Assembly (NCBI GenBank): GCA_009930275.1
Contig: RZYP01000021.1
Coordinates: 1 to 25,153 of the forward strand
Reading direction: 5' to 3'
Source of the DNA: Negativicutes bacterium
GTDB lineage: Bacteria; Bacillota_C; Negativicutes; Acidaminococcales; Acidaminococcaceae
Length of the DNA stretch: 25,153 nucleotides
This document shows positions 7,696-15,888 of this stretch, piece after piece; position 1 is the stretch's first letter; the number at the start of each line of letters is the position of its first letter. Both the position numbers and the translations under genes were made by a program. The notes under the pieces are model-generated. The model ran no database searches, was not told the DNA's origin, and saw only the letters and a list, made by a program, of their open reading frames with translations.

Positions 7696-9252
7696 ATGCA
7701 ACGGATAGCTATAATAGACGTGGGTTCAAACTCCGCCCGCCTGGTTATCACACAGATTTACAAAAACGGCGCATACAATATGGTCTACAATCAAAAAGAA
7801 GCCCTCAGGCTGAGTCAGAAGGTTGACAAAAACGGGATGCTGACCCAAGAGGCTTTTGCCGACACGCTCGAATGCATGCGCAGTTTTGCTACCATGTGCA
7901 AACTTTTTACAGTTGATAAGATTGTTGCTGTAGCCACTGCTGCGATGCGCAACGCCAAAAATGGCAAAGAGCTTACGGCTCTTGTGGAAAAAGAAACAGA
8001 AATCCATTTGCACATACTCGGCGGCAAGGCCGAAGCCTACGCCAGCTACTTGGGCGTAATCAACACGATCAACGTCAAAGACGGCATCATCTTTGACTTA
8101 GGCGGCGGCAGTACAGAACTGGTTCTTTTTCGCGACCGCACTATTGTTGATTCGGTCAGCCTGCCCTTTGGCTGCGTTAATCTGACGACGATGTTCAATA
8201 CCAAAGATGAAATGCCTTCTACAGTTTTCAGCGACATAAGTTATCTTGTCATGAGTCGCCTGGAAAAATATCCCTGGCTGAAAGATTCGTCTTTGCCTCT
8301 TATCGGCGTCGGCGGCACAGCTCGTACAATCGCGAAAATCGAACAAAAAAAGAATAAGTATCCTGCTTCAAAAATACATAACTTCCAATTTACCTCCCAG
8401 GCCTTTCGCGCCACCTTCAAATATTTGCGTGAGACTAACCTGGAGCAGAGGCGTAAACTTTCCGGTCTTGGCAGTGACCGTGCCGACATCATCCTGGCTG
8501 GCGCCAGCGTTATTCAATGTCTTCTGGAAGTAACCGGCGGGAAAAAGATCATCGTATCCGGCTGCGGCATACGCGAAGGCCTCTTCCTTGACTATTATGC
8601 AAAAAAAGAAAAGAATCCGGTTATTGCCAAAGATATTTTAGAGGAAAGCACGCGCAATATTCTCCTGCTCTATTCGACCGATATCAGACACAGCGAGCAT
8701 ATAACCGCCTTGGCTCTTACAATGTTCGATGCCTGGAAGCCTATCCACGGCCTCAATGTTTCTTGGCGCAGATTGCTGAAGACAGCTGCCATATTGCATG
8801 ATATCGGCATTACTATCAACTATTACAGCCACGCCCGTCACAGTGCCTATATGATAGAAAATGCTCGTCTTTTCGGGTTAACGCACAAAGAGCAGGTAAT
8901 TGCCGCGGTAATTGCGGGCTGGCATAACGGCGTATCGCGCAACTACCTTCGCAACAAGGTCTATAAATATTTCTTAACAGACGAAGATCTGGCAAAAATT
9001 GCCAAACTGTCTCTCTTGTTGGCGTTAGCGGAAAGCATGGACTATTCCCAGACCATGCAGATCAGTGAAATCCGCCCTGAAATCAAGAACAAAAAAACAG
9101 CTTTGCTACATTTAAAGGCTGACTGCCTCCCTAGCATAGAACTGCACCAGATCAGACAGCACCTGCCATGGTTCAACAAAGTTTTCAATATGGAACTATT
9201 GATTGAACCCGTACAAACTTGTTCGCAAGTCTGCGATGTTGCGAACAAATAG
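7696..9252 (+). CDS. Exopolyphosphatase / pppGpp phosphatase (Ppx/GppA family) with HD domain
   Basis: The 518-residue protein carries intact motifs of the ASKHA phosphatases: IAIIDVGSNSARLVI at the N-terminus, ATAAMRNAKN, the ILGGKAEAYASYLG region, and IFDLGGGSTELVLF with the Asp at residue 134. A C-terminal HD domain (about 330-500) has LLKTAAILHDIGITI, HARHSAYMI and GWHNG. Members release phosphate from polyphosphate or from pppGpp; which applies here is not decidable. It lies divergent from the degenerate paralogue and ppk1, so synthesis and breakdown of polyphosphate are encoded back to back. The frame extends to an ATG at 7636, but the ATG at 7696 puts the motif next to the N-terminus as in the family; both have weak ribosome-binding sites. 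Confidence 0.93.
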   Translation: MQRIAIIDVGSNSARLVITQIYKNGAYNMVYNQKEALRLSQKVDKNGMLTQEAFADTLECMRSFATMCKLFTVDKIVAVATAAMRNAKNGKELTALVEKETEIHLHILGGKAEAYASYLGVINTINVKDGIIFDLGGGSTELVLFRDRTIVDSVSLPFGCVNLTTMFNTKDEMPSTVFSDISYLVMSRLEKYPWLKDSSLPLIGVGGTARTIAKIEQKKNKYPASKIHNFQFTSQAFRATFKYLRETNLEQRRKLSGLGSDRADIILAGASVIQCLLEVTGGKKIIVSGCGIREGLFLDYYAKKEKNPVIAKDILEESTRNILLLYSTDIRHSEHITALALTMFDAWKPIHGLNVSWRRLLKTAAILHDIGITINYYSHARHSAYMIENARLFGLTHKEQVIAAVIAGWHNGVSRNYLRNKVYKYFLTDEDLAKIAKLSLLLALAESMDYSQTMQISEIRPEIKNKKTALLHLKADCLPSIELHQIRQHLPWFNKVFNMELLIEPVQTCSQVCDVANK

Positions 9253-9254
9253 TC

Positions 9255-9303
9255 AAACCCGTTAAACATTCCAAAAATTCGGATGTTTAACGGGTTTCTT
9301 TTT
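9255..9303 (+). terminator. Rho-independent terminator of the ppx/gppA gene
   Basis: A perfect 15-bp inverted repeat (9255-9269 with 9283-9297, loop of 13) is followed by CTTTTT on the plus strand, 2 bases after the stop codon. The right arm overlaps the last codons of the converging dinB gene. The minus strand lacks a T run there, so it appears to act on the plus strand only. Confidence 0.85.
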
Positions 9304-10444
9304 CGATATTGCCGCGTTTTATAATTTTTTCGCCAAACCTGTTTTTCAAAGAAGCAAGTACTGCATTTCTTTTGCGCATTACCGCATCGTCTGCCATAGC
9401 AACCAAAGGCTCGCCTCCCTCCGGTACTAGTTTTGAGAGAGACACTCCCAAAAGTCTGACCGGTTCCGTCCATGAAACCTGGTCTGCCAGGCGGTTGATT
9501 ATTGCGAATATTTCTTCGTCAAGGTTTACGGGCACTTCCATGGTAGCGCTGCGCGTTATTGTCTTAAAGGAAGCATACTTGACCTTTAAGGTAACGGTAT
9601 GGCCGGCAACGCCTCTATTACGAACGCGCCAACCAACCTGTTCACACAAATCCAATAGTTCCGAGCGTCTTTCTGTCGAGTTAGTTAAATCCGCCGCGAA
9701 AGTTGTTTCTTTCCCTATAGACTTTATTTCATGGAAACATGCCACAGGACGTTCATCTTTACCCTGTGCCAGTAAATGAATGGTATCGGCGTTATTTCCT
9801 AAAACCTTTTTTAAAAATCTAGGCTCGCAGGCAGCCAACTGGCCAATAGTTGTAATGCCCAATTGCAGGAGGCCCTTTTCAGCTTTTTCGCCAATACCGA
9901 AAATTCTTCTCACTGACAAGGGAGCAATAATTTTTTCAGCTTCTTCCTCGCGAATAATAACCAACCCGTCAGGTTTTTCCAGATCAGAGGCTAATTTTGC
10001 CAGAAACTTGTTGGGCGCTATGCCAACCGAAGCTGTTAAACCCGTCTGAACTTTTATTTTGTCTTTGACCTGTCGACCCAGTTTATTAATGTCGCCGACA
10101 AGATTATCCATACCTGTCAAATCAAGAAATGCCTCGTCAATAGAAAGCGGCTCGATGCAAGGCGAAAACTCTTTGAAAATATCCATAATAATTGCTGATA
10201 CTTCCGCATACCGTGACATCCTGCCGGTTACAAAAATAGCATGGGGACAGCGCTTGCGGGCTTCAACCATAGACATAGCTGAATGTACACCGTATTTCCG
10301 TGCCTCATAGGAACAAGTTGAAACCACGCCTCGGTCAGACTGTCCGCCGACAATAAGGGCTTTCCCTCTGTATTCGGGATAATCAAACTGCTCCACCGAC
10401 GCAAAAAAAGCATCCATATCAACATGCATAATCCAACGTTTCAT
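9287..10444 (-). CDS. dinB: DNA polymerase IV (Y-family translesion polymerase)
   Basis: Pol IV copies past damaged template bases with low fidelity. The 385-residue protein begins MKRWIMHVDMDAFFASVEQ, giving the first catalytic Asp pair (D9, D11), and has CSYEARKYGVHSAMSM and the second catalytic motif LSIDEAFLDLTG around residue 100. GLTASVGIAPNKFLAKLASD and a helix-hairpin-helix thumb follow (VRRIFGIGEKAEKGLLQLGI), then a little-finger domain. Length is close to typical DinB. An AGAGGA site lies about 11 bases before the ATG. A deaminase gene ends 69 bases upstream on the same strand; a short GCGGC/GCCGC hairpin sits between them. I saw no LexA/SOS operator directly upstream. Confidence 0.96.
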   Translation of the reverse strand: MKRWIMHVDMDAFFASVEQFDYPEYRGKALIVGGQSDRGVVSTCSYEARKYGVHSAMSMVEARKRCPHAIFVTGRMSRYAEVSAIIMDIFKEFSPCIEPLSIDEAFLDLTGMDNLVGDINKLGRQVKDKIKVQTGLTASVGIAPNKFLAKLASDLEKPDGLVIIREEEAEKIIAPLSVRRIFGIGEKAEKGLLQLGITTIGQLAACEPRFLKKVLGNNADTIHLLAQGKDERPVACFHEIKSIGKETTFAADLTNSTERRSELLDLCEQVGWRVRNRGVAGHTVTLKVKYASFKTITRSATMEVPVNLDEEIFAIINRLADQVSWTEPVRLLGVSLSKLVPEGGEPLVAMADDAVMRKRNAVLASLKNRFGEKIIKRGNIEKETR

Positions 10445-10513
10445 CTTTTAAACATCCTCTATCAGTTATGCCGCACTATAATAAGCTGCGGCTCAAGGCC
10501 GCTTTGCTTTGAA

Positions 10514-10981
10514 CTAGTAAATAGTTTTATTCTCGCTCTGATAACGACGCAGAACATCAATTGCTTCCTCGTGTCCGAGTTGCCTGAGCTCCAGCACCTC
10601 GGCGTCGGTGCATTTACCTTCGATGAAATTATAAATATAGTCATCTCGAAAGCCGATTGCCGCTACCTCTTCTGACGAATTGGCATAATAGACTATCTTG
10701 ATATTGGCCCAGATAATAGCACCCAGACACATCGGGCACGGGTAAGAGGATGCGTATAGTTCGCAGCCGGTCAGGTCATATGTGCCCAAATAGCGGCAGG
10801 CCTCGCGGATAGCCTGTATCTCGGCATGGCAGGTTGGGTCGTTGTTTTTCAATACCATATTGCGTCCTCTGCCGATAACCGTACCGTTTTTGACTACGAC
10901 CGCGCCGAAAGGCCCGCCATCATCGGCAAGAAGATTGGCTTCTGCTTCCTTGATTGCTTCGCGCATCAATTTTATCGACAT
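10514..10981 (-). CDS. Zinc-dependent nucleoside/guanine deaminase (CDA fold)
   Basis: The 155-residue protein hydrolytically deaminates a purine base or nucleoside. The zinc site is complete: H52 and the proton-shuttling E54 in PTCHAEIQAI, and C82 and C85 in SYPCPMCLGAIIWANI. GGPFGAVVVKNGTVIGRG is the substrate-side strand. The acidic middle/C-terminal part, with VYYANSSEEVAAIGFRDDYIY, resembles guanine deaminase (GuaD) more than tRNA adenosine deaminase TadA, so guanine to xanthine is the best guess. The ATG is preceded by GGAGG. It lies between an ADP-ribosylglycohydrolase homologue (34 bases upstream) and dinB (69 bases downstream), all on one strand, so they may form an operon; a functional link is not obvious. 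Confidence 0.9.
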   Translation of the reverse strand: MSIKLMREAIKEAEANLLADDGGPFGAVVVKNGTVIGRGRNMVLKNNDPTCHAEIQAIREACRYLGTYDLTGCELYASSYPCPMCLGAIIWANIKIVYYANSSEEVAAIGFRDDYIYNFIEGKCTDAEVLELRQLGHEEAIDVLRRYQSENKTIY

Positions 10982-11015
10982 CTCGCAACCTCCTCTTACT
11001 TGTGGCCAAACCTAT

Positions 11016-11789
11016 TTAAATAGCCAAAGCGTTCTTAATTTCATCGTCCATAAATGGCAGCGCACTGTTTTTAATATCTTCCGGAATACCATAATACGCT
11101 TCTGCGATACTTCCCGCAACAGCCGCCAGCGTTGCGCTGTCGCCGCCAATAGAAACCGCATTGCGAAGGGCATCCTCGAAATCCTCAGCCTCCAGGAAAG
11201 CCACTACGGCAGGAGGCACAGTCCCTGCGCAAGTCGGATTAAAAGTATAGCGCATTCTGATGTCTTTCAGCGCAAAATCAAGCTTGTAATATTTTTCTTC
11301 AATATATTTCTTGATTTCTTCTTTAGATCTTTTTTCTCTGGCCATAAAAATTGCTGCTGCCACGGCTTGGGCCCCTTTGATGCCTTCGGCGTGGTCGTGG
11401 GTTACTTCCGCCGTCATTTTGGCGAGTTCCTCTGCTTCCTCCAAAGAAACGGCCAGCCAGCCGGCAGCGGAAACTCTCATAGCCGCGCCTGCCCCTGCAC
11501 TGCCATAAGAACGTTGTTCATCAGCAAAAAGCCAGGCCAAAAAATTTCTTCCGTAGTTGATGTCAGGATAAAGCCAACCAAAGTTCAGCATTTCTTCCGT
11601 TAGTTCCGCTTGCAAATCAATCTTTTTGCCGCTTTGCACGTATTTCTTTAATGCTTTGGCCACCGCACAAGTCAAAACAGTCGCCCCTGAGAATTTGCAC
11701 CTGACATCGAAAAGTTCAAACTTTTTCGTTCTGATGTTGTTCCACGCATGAATGGACCCAACAATATCCCCTATACTCGCCCCCAACAA
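11016..11789 (-). CDS. ADP-ribosylglycohydrolase (DraG/ARH3) homologue lacking most metal ligands
   Basis: The roughly 257-residue all-helical protein is unmistakably of the ADP-ribosylglycohydrolase family: GASIGDIVGS at the start, NYGRNFLAWLF, GSAGAGAAMRVSAAGWLA, EVTHDHAEGIKGAQAVAAA and a C-terminal GGDSATLAAVAGSIAEAYYG. Family members remove ADP-ribose from proteins or small molecules using two Mg2+ ions. Here the ligands are altered: GS.YE has become GSIHA (Glu to A15), FTDDT has become FSGAT (S34 G35 A36), and GDSDT has become GDSAT (A219); only D217 and T220 remain. Hydrolysis by the known mechanism looks impossible. The frame opens at GTG 11798; TTG 11789 fits the AGGGGTG site and the family start. 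It may instead bind ADP-ribose or a nucleotide. Confidence 0.9.
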   Translation of the reverse strand: MLGASIGDIVGSIHAWNNIRTKKFELFDVRCKFSGATVLTCAVAKALKKYVQSGKKIDLQAELTEEMLNFGWLYPDINYGRNFLAWLFADEQRSYGSAGAGAAMRVSAAGWLAVSLEEAEELAKMTAEVTHDHAEGIKGAQAVAAAIFMAREKRSKEEIKKYIEEKYYKLDFALKDIRMRYTFNPTCAGTVPPAVVAFLEAEDFEDALRNAVSIGGDSATLAAVAGSIAEAYYGIPEDIKNSALPFMDDEIKNALAI

Positions 11790-11936
11790 TATAATCACCC
11801 CTATAAATAATTTCCCTGGCTTTTTTATTCGCCGAAGTGTGCCTTGTTTCCTTTAGTATATTAACAAATAATAGATAAGCGAGGCAAGAAGCAAAAAAAC
11901 AGCTTATTCAAGGAATATTTCTTATTATTAATTCTG

Positions 11937-12566
11937 CTAAAGCGCTTTTTCAACATATTCCTCATCTTCTTTGCTCAGCTCGACAGCTTTGTTTAAAGTC
12001 TCAGTAAGCCAGTTTTCTATATCCTGTTTGGCATCCATTTCAAATTGAATCAATATTTTAGCGGTACTGCCATACTCAACGCCGCTAATTTGAAAAAGCT
12101 CTTGCTGATAGAGCAAATTCAGCACCTTACCTACCGAATTTATATCCTGAATAAAAGAAAACGTCCCAAAAAGCACCTTTTCGGCTATACCCGCTTTCTC
12201 TACTGCTTCAGCAACGCTATTGGTATAGGCACGGATCAGCCCGCCGGCGCCAAGCTTGATACCGCCAAAGTAGCGCGTAACTACGGCCGCAACATTATGC
12301 AGATTATTTTTCCGAAGCACCTCCAGCATCGGCAGACCTGCTGTTCCGGAAGGCTCGCCGTCATCGTTCGACCTTTGCGCAGCGGCATTTTCTCCGACAA
12401 TATAGGCCGAGCAGTTGTGCGTTGCATCCCAATATTTTTTTCTGGTTTCTTTAATGAAATCCAGTGCTTCTTCCTCCGTCGAAACTTTCTTCAGAGTGCA
12501 AATAAAACGCGATTTTTCAATAATTATTTCGTGTTGATAGTCACGCACGATAGTGTACAGTTTCAT
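11937..12566 (-). CDS. yigZ: YigZ/IMPACT-family protein (UPF0029 + DUF1949)
   Basis: The 209-residue protein has the two-domain YigZ layout: an N-terminal IMPACT/UPF0029 domain with KSRFICTLKKV, HNCSAYIVG, RSNDDGEPSGTAGLPMLEVL and VVTRYFGGIKLGAGGLIRAY, and a C-terminal ferredoxin-like DUF1949 domain. The family is widespread; the eukaryotic homologue IMPACT regulates translation through Gcn1/Gcn2, and the bacterial function is not settled, with nucleic-acid binding proposed. The start at 12566 is chosen because GGAGGAAATGCT directly precedes that ATG; the frame extends 13 codons further without a ribosome-binding site. A TATAAT-like -10 lies at 12594-12599. The gene is 147 bases upstream of the ADP-ribosylglycohydrolase homologue, on the same strand. 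Confidence 0.93.
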   Translation of the reverse strand: MKLYTIVRDYQHEIIIEKSRFICTLKKVSTEEEALDFIKETRKKYWDATHNCSAYIVGENAAAQRSNDDGEPSGTAGLPMLEVLRKNNLHNVAAVVTRYFGGIKLGAGGLIRAYTNSVAEAVEKAGIAEKVLFGTFSFIQDINSVGKVLNLLYQQELFQISGVEYGSTAKILIQFEMDAKQDIENWLTETLNKAVELSKEDEEYVEKAL

Positions 12567-12620
12567 AGCATTTCCTCCGCTTATATTCTTATAATTATAA
12601 CACATAACCCTTTTAACTCT

Positions 12621-12649
12621 TTTACAAATGCATGTATTCCTGATATAAT
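12621..12649 (+). promoter_or_regulatory. Promoter of the BASS-family transporter gene
   Basis: TTTACA (12621-12626) and a perfect TATAAT (12644-12649) are separated by 17 bases. Transcription would start near 12656, about 57 bases before the ATG. It faces away from the yigZ gene, so 12567-12712 is a divergent promoter region. Confidence 0.65.
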
Positions 12650-12712
12650 TCTGCTAATGTTCGTTTGACCGGCGAATGTTAATACACACATTTGAAAGAA
12701 GGTCTTATCGCA

Positions 12713-13684
12713 ATGAAAAAAATCTGTGCCCTTATTGGAAAGTATTTTGGTCTTTTAGCAGTACTCTTTCTGGTTATGGGACTGGTAGCCCCCGAACAAT
12801 TCAAATGGGTTGTTGGCAAGGTCGGCGGCATCAGTGTTTTATCCCTGCTTCTTGGAATTATAATGTTTGGCATGGGGATGACTTTAGACCCCAAAGATTT
12901 TGCTCTTGTACTTAAACGCCCCCGCGATATGGCTATCGGCGCCCTGGCTCAATTTCTTATTATGCCTGGTCTCGCTTACATGATTGCCCGGGCATTTGAC
13001 CTTGACCCCGCCCTGACAGCCGGCGTTGTCCTTGTTGGCACGTGCCCCGGCGGCACTGCCTCCAACGTTATTACCTTCATGGCCAAGGGAGACGTTGCTT
13101 TATCTGTGGCCATGACCAGCGTATCGACAGTTTTGGCTCCAGTCCTGACTCCGTTCATTACTTACCAGTTGATTGGCCAAGAAATTACTTTTGATCCGAT
13201 CGGCATGTTCTGGAGCATCGTGCAAATCGTTATCATCCCTATCTGCATAGGTCTGGCCGTCAAATCTTTCTTTCCAAAGTTTGCAGAGGAATCAACGGCC
13301 TATACTCCGGCGATTTCCGGCATTGCTATTTCTCTCATTATCGCTGGGGTAATCGCTATCAGCCGCGATAACATTCTCAAAACCCCTGGCACCATTATAC
13401 TGGTAGTCATGCTGCACAACCTGCTGGGCTATACTTTGGGCTTTACTATTGCCCGCATAGTTGGCCTGAGTTGGAAGAAGGCAATTGCGTTAGCAGTAGA
13501 GGTGGGCATGCAGAACTCCGGCCTTGCCACCGGCCTTGCTAAAACTCATTTTGCCGCTATGCCGATGGCAACCGTTCCCGGAGCTATCTTCAGTGCCTGG
13601 CACAATATATCAGGAGCACTCTTAGCTTTGATTTTCCAAAACTATCTTACACCAAAATTCGGACCTAAAGAAAAAGCTAATTAA
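12713..13684 (+). CDS. Bile acid:sodium symporter (BASS) family transporter
   Basis: The 323-residue membrane protein has about nine or ten hydrophobic segments. The family hallmark VLVGTCPGGTASNVITFMAKGDVALSVAM is present in pieces (GTCPGGTASNVITF; GDVALSVAMTSVSTVLAPVLTP), as is VGMQNSGLATGLAKTHF in the second repeat; these re-entrant helix crossings form the sodium and substrate site. Bacterial members carry bile acids, pantoate or other organic anions with Na+; the substrate here cannot be told. The ATG at 12713 has AAGG about 10 bases upstream; a TTG at 12692 in frame is less likely. It is a single-gene unit with its own promoter and a bidirectional terminator. Confidence 0.92.
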   Translation: MKKICALIGKYFGLLAVLFLVMGLVAPEQFKWVVGKVGGISVLSLLLGIIMFGMGMTLDPKDFALVLKRPRDMAIGALAQFLIMPGLAYMIARAFDLDPALTAGVVLVGTCPGGTASNVITFMAKGDVALSVAMTSVSTVLAPVLTPFITYQLIGQEITFDPIGMFWSIVQIVIIPICIGLAVKSFFPKFAEESTAYTPAISGIAISLIIAGVIAISRDNILKTPGTIILVVMLHNLLGYTLGFTIARIVGLSWKKAIALAVEVGMQNSGLATGLAKTHFAAMPMATVPGAIFSAWHNISGALLALIFQNYLTPKFGPKEKAN

Positions 13685-13686
13685 GC

Positions 13687-13726
13687 ATAAAAATGCACCA
13701 TGGATTAATTCCATGGTGCATTTTTT
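13687..13726. terminator. Bidirectional rho-independent terminator
   Basis: A perfect 14-bp inverted repeat (13691-13704 with 13710-13723, loop of 5) is flanked by T runs on both strands, 3 bases after the transporter stop and 15 bases from the end of the converging NlpC/P60 gene. It can serve both. Confidence 0.88.
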
Positions 13727-13740
13727 CTTAACACCGCCAA

Positions 13741-15027
13741 TTACCGATAACTTTGCATACTGGCAAACCTTTCCAAAAAAGCATCACCGCTTCTTGTCGG
13801 CAACAACACATCGCTTACAACAACCTCCATAACCGCCATACGCTGGTAATCCCCATTCAGATCCTCTGCGCCATAGCTGCCTAAGGCATGGATAACATAG
13901 GGCATTCCGCCCCTGGAACCCAAATAAAGCATAACGTGATTAGGCATAAAAATTGCACTGCCCAAAGGAGACTCACTTATTTTCGCTATCTTTTCCTCCC
14001 GGCTGTATCCTGCCAAGTCAATTTTTTTACCGGTATTCGCTTCTTCCTGCTCGTCGGCATTGCGTGGCAAGGCAATACCTACCGTGCGATAGACATCTGC
14101 AACAAAGCTCGAGCAATCAACGCTCTCTTTCAGCCCGCCCCATCCGTAGGGACTGCCTAAATGTTTGAAAGCCTGTCTGATCAAATTATTCGTAGTATAG
14201 GGAAGATAACCTTCGTGCAGGTTTTCGCCATATTCTGCCTCTTGTTTTATTATTTGCAAGCGACCGCTGTCATCCCGCACAGGCAGTAACAATAACTTGC
14301 CCTCAGTTGGTATTCTGCTGCCCATTTGAAAAATCCACTTATTTTTGCCTTGGAAAAGCCGAAAGATTCTTTGAGTTACAATGGCAAAGCTTTCCGGTTC
14401 AACATACCTTAGCCAATTATCGCGTTTAGTCTGGGCAATCGCCTCGGCAGGCAACCAACCCCTATAGTTCCTTGTTTGGACATAAAAGAAATCATTCTTT
14501 TTATTATTGTGCAGTATAACGACCGGTTCGGCAGGATCTACTACCGTTTCCTGCCACATATCAAACTCTCTGTCTGCCGGCACGGCAAAAGACTGTAAAA
14601 GGATAGGCAGTGTTCGCAAATTAGCCCTCTCGACAACTACACCATATTTTGTCTTCTTCTCTTGCGGTAATTGCTCGGTATTCCTATCCTCATCCAGTTG
14701 AGCAATCTGATTTTGAGTGAGCCTTTTGCCGCTGACAAAAAGTTCCGCATCAATTTCATATTCCTGCAGATATTTTTTTAAAAGCTCCCTGCCGATTACG
14801 GACGGATAATATTTTAAATCAGGCATGTCGGCTGTTTGCATGCTTCTATTCAAATAATCAATATCGCTTTTTCCCACAAGAATTTTTTCTCCCTCTTGTT
14901 TATCCAGCCAAAACTCTGCCTGCAATAATGCCTTGTCAATACCAGGCATCATTTTGGGGTTGGCCGCGATGGCAAAATTATTAATAAAAAAGAATAAGAT
15001 TATGAATATAAACATAATTGACCGCAC
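13741..15027 (-). CDS. Secreted SH3-domain NlpC/P60 peptidoglycan peptidase
   Basis: The 428-residue protein has an N-terminal signal peptide (hydrophobic core FIFIILFFFINNFAIA, about residues 6-21), a middle region with SH3-like segments (YGVVVERANLRTLP; FFYVQTRNYRGWLPAEAI) that probably bind cell wall, and a C-terminal NlpC/P60 domain. The catalytic Cys is C305 in YGWGGLKESVDCSSFVADVY, His is H364 in MPNHVMLYLG and the third polar residue is probably H380 in VIHALG. Family members cut the gamma-D-Glu-diamino-acid bond of stem peptides. The arrangement resembles YkfC/SH3b1-type proteins. Start is a GTG with GAGGTG 7 bases upstream. It is divergent from the LytTR two-component genes. Confidence 0.92.
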   Translation of the reverse strand: MRSIMFIFIILFFFINNFAIAANPKMMPGIDKALLQAEFWLDKQEGEKILVGKSDIDYLNRSMQTADMPDLKYYPSVIGRELLKKYLQEYEIDAELFVSGKRLTQNQIAQLDEDRNTEQLPQEKKTKYGVVVERANLRTLPILLQSFAVPADREFDMWQETVVDPAEPVVILHNNKKNDFFYVQTRNYRGWLPAEAIAQTKRDNWLRYVEPESFAIVTQRIFRLFQGKNKWIFQMGSRIPTEGKLLLLPVRDDSGRLQIIKQEAEYGENLHEGYLPYTTNNLIRQAFKHLGSPYGWGGLKESVDCSSFVADVYRTVGIALPRNADEQEEANTGKKIDLAGYSREEKIAKISESPLGSAIFMPNHVMLYLGSRGGMPYVIHALGSYGAEDLNGDYQRMAVMEVVVSDVLLPTRSGDAFLERFASMQSYR

Positions 15028-15047
15028 AATTAATCACCTCTGGAATT

Positions 15048-15056
15048 ATTATACCA
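15048..15056 (-). promoter_or_regulatory. Extended -10 promoter of the NlpC/P60 gene
   Basis: The reverse strand reads TGGTATAAT, a perfect extended -10. No good -35 is seen. Transcription would start around 15041, leaving a leader of about 14 bases just long enough for the GAGGTG site. The divergent LytTR promoter begins about 40 bases away. Confidence 0.5.
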
Positions 15057-15094
15057 TTTCAAGCCCTCTGCTAGCCGCAGTTAATCATTTTTCG

Positions 15095-15124
15095 TTGCTA
15101 CTACGATGTTTCTTGTGATAGAAT
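15095..15124 (+). promoter_or_regulatory. Promoter of the LytTR two-component operon
   Basis: TTGCTA (15095-15100) and TAGAAT (15119-15124) are 18 bases apart, with the start codon about 40 bases downstream of the -10. Confidence 0.5.
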
Positions 15125-15165
15125 TGATTTGTCAGGATTGTATTTTGCGAGAAGGAGAATACCAT

Positions 15166-15888
15166 ATGATACAAATTGCCGTTGTAGATGATGTACAAAC
15201 AGAAAGAGAAAAACTGGGAAATTATATTACCCGCTATTGCGGCGATAATAATGTTTCCTATAAACTCGTTTGCTTTTCCTGCGGTGAAGATCTGCTGGCT
15301 TCACCAGACGGTTCCTTCGATCTAATTTTTCTTGACATCTATATGACCGGACTTAACGGACTGGAAACAGCAAAAAAGATACGGGAAAAAGACAGCGAGG
15401 CTCTTTTGATTTTTTCCACAACAAGCTCAGATTTTGCAGTAGGCAGTTTTCGTGTCCGGGCTTTTGATTACCTGGTTAAGCCCTACTCATATGAGCAGTT
15501 TGCGGAAATTATGACTCTCTGCGAAAAAGCGCTCCGCCAATCATCACGCTATATTGAAGTAAAAGAAAGCCGCGAAATGGTTAAGATATTGATTCGCGAT
15601 ATTTTGTACGCCGATTATGATAATCATTATATGCAGATACATACGAATGTGAATATTATAAGAACATACATGTCTTTTCCTTCTTTTGCGCCGCAATTAC
15701 TTAAGTATCCCCAGTTCCTTAACTGCTATCGCAATTGCATCGTCAATATGGATAGTATCTCCTCCTTATTTGAAAATGATTTTGTCCTCACTAATGATGA
15801 ACGCATACCTATAACACGTGAAAAACGTGCGGAGATAAGACAGCTTTACGCTAATTATGCTTTTCAAAAACTGAACGGAGATGTTTAA
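15166..15888 (+). CDS. LytTR-family response regulator
   Basis: The 240-residue DNA-binding regulator has an N-terminal receiver domain with the acidic pocket D8/D9 (IAVVDD), phosphoacceptor D57 (LIFLDIYM), and K105 (FDYLVKP), then a C-terminal LytTR domain (about 130-235) with YIEVKESREMVKILIRDILY, the region around FLNCYRNCIVNMDSI, and IPITREKRAEIRQLY. LytTR regulators control cell-envelope, secreted or metabolite-uptake genes. The start at 15166 follows AAGGAG at ideal spacing; the frame opens 20 codons earlier without support. It overlaps the kinase gene by 8 bases. Possible targets are the divergent NlpC/P60 gene and the BASS transporter, by neighbourhood only. Confidence 0.94.
   Translation: MIQIAVVDDVQTEREKLGNYITRYCGDNNVSYKLVCFSCGEDLLASPDGSFDLIFLDIYMTGLNGLETAKKIREKDSEALLIFSTTSSDFAVGSFRVRAFDYLVKPYSYEQFAEIMTLCEKALRQSSRYIEVKESREMVKILIRDILYADYDNHYMQIHTNVNIIRTYMSFPSFAPQLLKYPQFLNCYRNCIVNMDSISSLFENDFVLTNDERIPITREKRAEIRQLYANYAFQKLNGDV

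Noticed and set aside
10445..10513. LexA/SOS operator upstream of dinB
   Set aside because: No GAAC-N4-GTTC-type site is present in the short upstream gap.
10842..11603. Plus-strand frame of 253 residues
   Set aside because: It runs antisense across the deaminase and ADP-ribosylglycohydrolase genes, whose conserved motifs define the coding strand.
12045..12668. Plus-strand frame of 207 residues
   Set aside because: Antisense shadow of the YigZ-family gene with no family motifs.
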